Positions 59,897-64,000 of a DNA stretch of 64,000 nt are shown piece after piece. This stretch comes from JANXUR01 sp038229415 (GTDB lineage: Bacteria > Acidobacteriota > Terriglobia > Terriglobales > Acidobacteriaceae): positions 474,986-538,985 of the forward strand of contig JBBROM010000001.1 of assembly GCA_038229415.1 (NCBI GenBank), given 5' to 3'. The position numbers and the translations under genes were made by a program. How positions within the stretch are numbered: position 1 is the stretch's first letter; each line of letters opens with the position of its first letter. The notes beneath the pieces were generated by a model that saw only the letters and a program-made list of their open reading frames with translations, was not told the origin of the DNA and ran no database searches.

Positions 59897-61774
59897 TTAC
59901 TCGTGCGGCTCAGCTTCCGCCCTTGCGTAGAGTTCATCAATCTGTTTCTGAAAGTGTTCTTCCACCGCGCGGCGCTTCAGCTTCATGGAAGTCGTCATCA
60001 TGCCGTTTGCAGGGGACGGCTCTTCGGTCACCAGCAGCACTTTCTTCATCCGTTCAAAGCGCGCCAGGTTCGCATTCACGCCCGCGACAATCGCCTCATA
60101 GTGCGCGAAGACCAGCGGATTCGTCACCAGCTTTTCGCGCGACTCAGACTCCACGCTCTTTACGCCTTTTTCTGCAGCCCACGTCTTCAGGTTGTCGAAG
60201 TTCGGCACGATGAGCACACAAGGAAACTTCCGCCGATCGCCAATCACGACCGCTTCCGCAATCAGAGCATCGTGCTTGAGTGAATTTTCAATCGGCTGCG
60301 GCGCAATGTACTTTCCACCGGAAGTTTTGATCAGATTTTTCTTGCGGTCCGTGACGAAGAGAAATCCGTCGGCGTCAAGATGGCCGATATCGCCGGTCTT
60401 GAACCAGTCGCCACCGTCACCGTAATTCACGAACGCTTCGCGCGTCTCGTCATCACGCTGCCAGTAACCAGAGAAGACGCTCGGCCCACGCGCCAGAATC
60501 TCTCCATCTTCCGCAATCTTTACTTCAACATTGGGCAGCGGCTTGCCGGATGAGCCCAGTCGAAACGCCGTCGGCGTATTCACGCTGATCACGGGCGAAG
60601 TTTCGGTGAGTCCATAGCCCTGATTGATCGGCATGCCGATGGTGGCAAACCACTCAGCAAGTTCGCGGCCCAGCGGCGCGCCGCCGGAGACCAGAATGCG
60701 CACTCGTCCGCCCATGCCTGCCTTCACTTTCGAGAACAGTAGCTTGTCGGCGAGTCGCCACGCGAATGTCTGCGGCACTTCGCCGCGAATAATTTCCGGC
60801 AAGTGTCGCCGCCCCACGCCCATCGCCCAGCGATATACCAGCTGTTTCAGCGGACTCTTCACGTGCTGCTGCGTGCCCTGATACACCTTTTCGTAGACGC
60901 GCGGCACCGACGTCATAAACGTCGGCCGCACATCGAGCAGAAACTTGTTTAGTTGACTTACGTCCGGGCAATAGCAGATGTGCATGCCCCGGCACATCAC
61001 GGCATAGTCCACATGCAGTGCGGTGATGTGCGACAGCGGCAAGAAAGAGATCTCGGTATCCGCTGCCGAACAGCCGAACTCTCCCAGCGAGCAACAGATG
61101 TTGGCGGAAAGGTTGCCGTGCGTCAGCCTTGCGCCCTTCGGCGTACCCGTCGTGCCAGAGGTGTAGATGATCGTCGCCAGATCTTCCGGCTGAACGCTGC
61201 GCGCAATCTCTTCCAGCACAGTGGCACGGTCGGCGCTCACTGGAGTGAGAAAGTCGCGCAGCTCGAAGGCTGACGCGCTGGGCACTTCGTCCATCACTAC
61301 CACTCGCTCAACTGCGGTCTGCTCGCGGATGCTCTCGACCTTGCGAAGCTGATCCGCCGACGACACAAACACCACGCGCGCGCCGGAGTGCTGCAACACA
61401 AACGCAACTTGGTCGGGCGTTTGCGTTGCATAAATCGGCACAACCACCGCGCCCAGCATCAGAATGGCGAAGTCAACGACCATCCACTCCGAGCGATTTT
61501 CGCTGAGGATGGAAACGCGATCGCCCTTGCCGATGCCCCAGTCCTGCAAGGCGCTGGCGACCGATAGCGCGCGCTGAAACAGCTCGGTTGCAGAGACCGG
61601 CACCCACTGGCCATCCCGACGGTCGCTGAGCAGAGCATCTTCTTCGCGGTCGCGCAGCGCCAGAAGAATGTCGTTGACGGTTCGCGGCTGAATGTTGAAG
61701 GTCAACTGAGTTGGGGAAGCGGGATCGCTTACAGACGGAGCAACGGCAAACGCACTTGCGGCAGGTTGAGACAC
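59897..61774 (-). CDS. Long-chain fatty-acid-CoA ligase family (AMP-forming)
   Basis: 625 residues from GTG 61774 (AGGAG four bases upstream; TTG 61801 is the alternative). ANL-superfamily enzyme activating fatty acids to acyl-CoA via acyl-AMP. P-loop 'IIYTSGTTGTPKGARLTHGNLSANI', 'SFLPLSHI', core motif 'QGYGLTETSPVISVN', 'DGDWFKTGDIGHLDADGFLFVTDRKKNLIKTSGGKYIAPQPIE'. Closest to eukaryote-like long-chain ligases (FAA/ACSL) often found in acidobacteria. Divergent from the selenoperoxiredoxin gene. Confidence 0.93.
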   Translation of the reverse strand: MSQPAASAFAVAPSVSDPASPTQLTFNIQPRTVNDILLALRDREEDALLSDRRDGQWVPVSATELFQRALSVASALQDWGIGKGDRVSILSENRSEWMVVDFAILMLGAVVVPIYATQTPDQVAFVLQHSGARVVFVSSADQLRKVESIREQTAVERVVVMDEVPSASAFELRDFLTPVSADRATVLEEIARSVQPEDLATIIYTSGTTGTPKGARLTHGNLSANICCSLGEFGCSAADTEISFLPLSHITALHVDYAVMCRGMHICYCPDVSQLNKFLLDVRPTFMTSVPRVYEKVYQGTQQHVKSPLKQLVYRWAMGVGRRHLPEIIRGEVPQTFAWRLADKLLFSKVKAGMGGRVRILVSGGAPLGRELAEWFATIGMPINQGYGLTETSPVISVNTPTAFRLGSSGKPLPNVEVKIAEDGEILARGPSVFSGYWQRDDETREAFVNYGDGGDWFKTGDIGHLDADGFLFVTDRKKNLIKTSGGKYIAPQPIENSLKHDALIAEAVVIGDRRKFPCVLIVPNFDNLKTWAAEKGVKSVESESREKLVTNPLVFAHYEAIVAGVNANLARFERMKKVLLVTEEPSPANGMMTTSMKLKRRAVEEHFQKQIDELYARAEAEPHE

Positions 61775-61884
61775 TCGGCTCCTAAAACGGACTCGGCGCA
61801 ATCAATCTGCCGCGCCAGCCCTGCGCATCAATGTAACGGCTAATGCCTGCATCGCGCAATTATCGCGCGAATCGGCGGGTGCGG

Positions 61885-61913
61885 TTGACGCAGCTTTCGC
61901 CAGCCGTTAGGCT
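61885..61913 (+). promoter_or_regulatory. Sigma-70-type promoter for the selenoperoxiredoxin gene
   Basis: -35 TTGACG (61885-61890), 17-base spacer, -10 TAGGCT (61908-61913), about 43 bases before the ATG. Confidence 0.5.
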
Positions 61914-61955
61914 GACACACATTCGGTTGCACTCCTGGCCGACGGAGGATTTTCG

Positions 61956-62540
61956 ATGCTCAAGCCGCTTTCCCGTCCGTTCGTTGCACTTATGCTGGCC
62001 GCTCTGGCTTGCTGCTGGGCACCGCTCCCGGCGCAGTCGCAGTCCGCCCCGGCCAAGCCGCAGCCCGCCGCCGCAGCACTCAAAGTCGGAGACCTCGCGC
62101 CTGACTTCAAGCTGCACTACTTCGACGGCGCCGCAGTCAAAGAAGTCTCACTGGCCGACTATCGTGGCAAGAAGAACGTGGTGCTGGCGTTCTACGTGTT
62201 CGCCTTTACCGGTGGTTGAACCCTGCAAATGAAGAACTTCCAGCAGAATCTCGACAAGCTGGAAGCTTCTGACACCCAGGTTCTGGGTGTAAGCATGGAC
62301 AGCCCCTTCGCCAATCACGCCTTTGCCGAACAAGTCGGCGCCAAGTTTCCCCTGCTCAGCGACTGGGGCGGAGACGTTACCCGCCAGTACGGCCTTTATA
62401 GCGACAAATACAAGGCTGGCCGCCGCGCCAACATCCTGATTGGCAAAGATGGCAAGATTCTGGAAATCTCAGCCGACAACGAAGCGATAGACCCACTGCA
62501 CATCGTGGATACTTGCGCGCGGAGGAAGTTGAAGAACTAG
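61956..62540 (+). CDS. Exported peroxiredoxin selenoprotein, TGA read as Sec
   Basis: The frame from ATG 61956 (GGAGG seven bases upstream) to the stop at 62540 is broken only by TGA at 62217-62219, codon 88. With selenocysteine there, the 194-residue product is an AhpC/TSA-type peroxiredoxin: signal peptide (PLSRPFVALMLAALACCWAPLPAQS), 'LKVGDLAPDFKLHYFDG', 'KNVVLAFYVFAFTGG-U-TLQMKNFQ' (T-x-x-U replaces T-x-x-C), 'VLGVSMDSPFANHAFAEQVGAKFPLLSDWGG', 'YGLYSDKYKAGRRANILIGKDGKI' (catalytic Arg). The Sec would be the peroxidatic residue; no obvious resolving Cys follows except near the C-terminus. A 12-bp hairpin sits just after the TGA. A pseudogene is the alternative, but both halves are well preserved and strongly in frame. 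Confidence 0.85.
62233..62269 (+). promoter_or_regulatory. SECIS-like hairpin after the TGA of the peroxiredoxin gene
   Basis: AGAACTTCCAGC pairs with GCTGGAAGCTTCT, giving an 8-bp apical stem plus 4 bp after a bulged C, with a 13-base loop (62245-62257). The loop begins 26 bases after the TGA, within the bacterial SECIS window. The loop lacks a canonical GGUC, so SelB recognition is uncertain. Confidence 0.5.
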
Positions 62541-62597
62541 CTCTCCTGGAATAAAGCTGCATCAAGTGGAGAATAGTCTCTGTTTTTCGTTGAAATT

Positions 62598-62640
62598 GCC
62601 TGCCTGAGTGGACGTAAATCCGACTCTGGCAGGCGATTTT
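62598..62640 (+). terminator. Intrinsic terminator after selenoperoxiredoxin gene
   Basis: GCCTGCC/GGCAGGC stem extended by GAGT/ACTC and GGA/TCC with small mismatches, then GATTTTGCTT. Confidence 0.7.
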
Positions 62641-62681
62641 GCTTGTGCCTCGAACCTCCGCGAACACTGGCATCCCGTGGT

Positions 62682-62710
62682 TTGACCTAAACTTCATCCG
62701 TTGTTAATAT
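62682..62710 (+). promoter_or_regulatory. Promoter of tRNA-fMet
   Basis: -35 TTGACC (62682-62687), 17-base spacer, -10 TAATAT (62705-62710); the mature tRNA starts six bases later. Confidence 0.75.
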
Positions 62711-62715
62711 CAAAG

Positions 62716-62792
<77 letters not shown>

Positions 62793-62799
62793 TTTTGCG

Positions 62800-62880
62800 A
62801 AAACGTCAACCCCAGATAACCCCATTTAGCAGCGGTCGCCAAAATCGCTATGGGATTATCGAGTGTGGTTGGCGTTTTTT
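62800..62880 (+). terminator. Structured terminator-like region after tRNA
   Basis: AAAACGTCAACC (62800) pairs imperfectly with GGTTGGCGTTTT (62867), followed by TT. Inner CCCAT/ATGGG and AGCG/CGCT pairs nest inside. Could be the tRNA terminator or the edge of integrated DNA. Confidence 0.5.
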
Positions 62881-62888
62881 GCATGGGC

Positions 62889-63803
62889 CTAAGCGCTCCT
62901 CAATGCCATCTTCACAACCTTGCTGTTGGCCTCACGCTTGGCAGTCATCAAGGCGTTTCCGTACACGTTCATCGTGGTCGAAACCTGTGCGTGCCGCATC
63001 AGCTTTTGCTGCACGCCGATAGGTGCCGAAGTGCTATCCAGCCAAGAGCGATAGGTATGGCGGAACGTATGCCACCCCACGCTGCTGTACTTTCCCGCGG
63101 CATCCCAGCGTTCGTCGTGGATCGGCACCCGCCTCCCGTTCGGTGTTTTGCCCTCTTGGAAACACCAAATACCAGCTCCTGCTCCGCACGTCGGACACGC
63201 CACAAGGCAGCAGCCAGCGGGACGAATGTAGTCCTGCTGCGCCGGAGCCGCATGGAAGTGCCTGCCCGTGGCGGTGCTTGGGAAGACAAGGTCCAACCCC
63301 ACGAGTGGGGTTGAAATCCCGTTTTGAGCTTCGCGTTCGGCTCCCAACCTGCGTTTCCAGGTCAGAAGGACTTCCGCGAAACCGGGATCAAGCGGCAGTT
63401 CATCCTCTGAGTAATCGGTCTTTACGGTCTTGACTCGGCCGTGAACGACCGCCCGACCGACCTTCATACTCAGATTCTCGAAGTCGATATCTTCCCATTC
63501 GAGCGCCAAAACCTCTTCGGCCCGAAGGCCGGTGCATTGTGCTACCACCACCATGCTTCGGTAGGGTTCCGGTAGCAATGCAAGGATCTGGGAGTACTGC
63601 TCGAAGGTCAGAATGATAGGCCTCTTCTGCCGTTTGCTGACGCCTTTGATTTCGACGAACTCCATCGGATTCCGCTGCCACTCGACCATCTCCCACAGCA
63701 TGGCCTTCTCGTACAGGCGATACATGACTGCCTTGATGTGGCCTTTGGTCTTTGGTGCGGCTTCCACTTCTCGAAGCCATGCCTGAATCAACATCGGCTT
63801 CAT
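62889..63803 (-). CDS. Tyrosine recombinase/integrase, N-terminal part missing
   Basis: 304 residues from ATG 63803. Catalytic residues: Arg94 ('TGLRAEEV'), Lys128 ('VKTD'), His245/Arg248 ('WHTFRHTY'), His271 ('LMRHAQ') and Tyr281 ('MNVYGNAL'). The core-binding domain seems to begin earlier: codons from 63908 (after a TAG at 63911-63909) read 'HYLSVIKRIRAKWGTTRITR' in frame, without a start codon. So the gene is probably 5'-truncated or interrupted. An unusual insertion with 'ACPTCGAGAGIWC' and a later His229 lies between the Lys and HxxR boxes, reading like a small zinc finger. It sits next to tRNA-fMet, as an island integrase would. Strong similarity to acidobacterial phage-type integrases is inferred from motif layout. 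Confidence 0.85.
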   Translation of the reverse strand: MKPMLIQAWLREVEAAPKTKGHIKAVMYRLYEKAMLWEMVEWQRNPMEFVEIKGVSKRQKRPIILTFEQYSQILALLPEPYRSMVVVAQCTGLRAEEVLALEWEDIDFENLSMKVGRAVVHGRVKTVKTDYSEDELPLDPGFAEVLLTWKRRLGAEREAQNGISTPLVGLDLVFPSTATGRHFHAAPAQQDYIRPAGCCLVACPTCGAGAGIWCFQEGKTPNGRRVPIHDERWDAAGKYSSVGWHTFRHTYRSWLDSTSAPIGVQQKLMRHAQVSTTMNVYGNALMTAKREANSKVVKMALRSA

Positions 63804-63943
63804 CCGTGTGATGCGGGTGGTTCCCCACTTCGCGCGGATTCGCTTGATGACGCTCAGATAGTGGAGTGCCCGATCTTCTGTGCCATTGAATGAGTTAGTG
63901 TAACGCAGCTATTTCTGAGTTCACGCAGCCGCCGTCGGGGGTG

Positions 63944-63980
63944 TGGAGAAGTGGGAAGCGCGTAGCGGTTTCCACTTCTC
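63944..63980. repeat. 16-bp imperfect inverted repeat near window end
   Basis: GGAGAAGTGGGAAGCG pairs with CGGTTTCCACTTCTCC (two mismatches), loop CGTAG. It lies upstream of the integrase. Confidence 0.6.
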
Positions 63981-64000
63981 CATGCCCCGTGTTGTTTGTC

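Overview
The window looks like about 64 kb of chromosome from an Acidobacteriota bacterium (Terriglobia-like). The reasons are two tandem VWFA proteins of the acidobacteria-enriched type, HAF-repeat and YVTN-propeller secreted proteins, a DUF5916 outer-membrane-type protein, moderately high GC, and many small palindromic repeats of the kind seen in such genomes. Several starts appear to be TTG or GTG behind good Shine-Dalgarno sequences. Everything was read by eye; no database search was run, so family names rest on motif recognition.

Layout. 1-5.3 kb: a truncated GAF-domain protein and a nucleotide-sugar group (epimerase, UDP-glucose dehydrogenase, UDP-glucuronate decarboxylase) for surface polysaccharide precursors. 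5.6-9.5 kb: three exported proteins (Tat ferritin-like, Ig-like plus hydrolase-like, HAF repeats). 9.5-16.6 kb: a protein-quality-control operon on the minus strand, tig-clpP-clpX-lon-(thioredoxin-like selenoprotein)-engB. 16.9-25.2 kb: UdgB, MurB, PrmA, a bacilliredoxin-like protein, a DUF5916 protein, a YVTN propeller and DAHP synthase. 25.3-30.6 kb: two paralogous exported proteins flanking two other exported proteins. 30.9-38.7 kb: endonuclease IV, a MNT/HepT-type toxin-antitoxin pair, LeuS, a TIGR01777 epimerase, a membrane protein and GuaA. 38.7-42 kb: accessory DNA with a ParE-type toxin-antitoxin pair between two 174-bp MITE-like repeats, and a Fic protein. 42-50 kb: SDR, LacD-type aldolase, RNase PH, GerMN, amidase, DUF1015. 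50-57.9 kb: VWFA pair, trans-sulfuration enzyme, phosphohexomutase, FtsB-like and DinB-like proteins. 57.9-58.9 kb: a repeat-only palindromic island. 58.9-62.5 kb: ThiG, an acyl-CoA ligase, and an exported peroxiredoxin selenoprotein. 62.7-64 kb: initiator tRNA-fMet followed by a tyrosine recombinase, probably the edge of an integrated island.

Main discovery candidates. Two genes each contain one in-frame TGA exactly where a redox-active cysteine is expected: a UxxC thioredoxin-like protein coupled to lon, and a TGGU peroxiredoxin. Each TGA is followed at the right distance by a hairpin resembling a bacterial SECIS element. An ordinary gene caller would split or truncate both. Together with the bacilliredoxin they suggest a selenium-using thiol-redox set, partly exported. 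A second unusual item is the recombinase, which carries a C-x2-C-x7-C...H zinc-finger-like insertion inside its catalytic domain.
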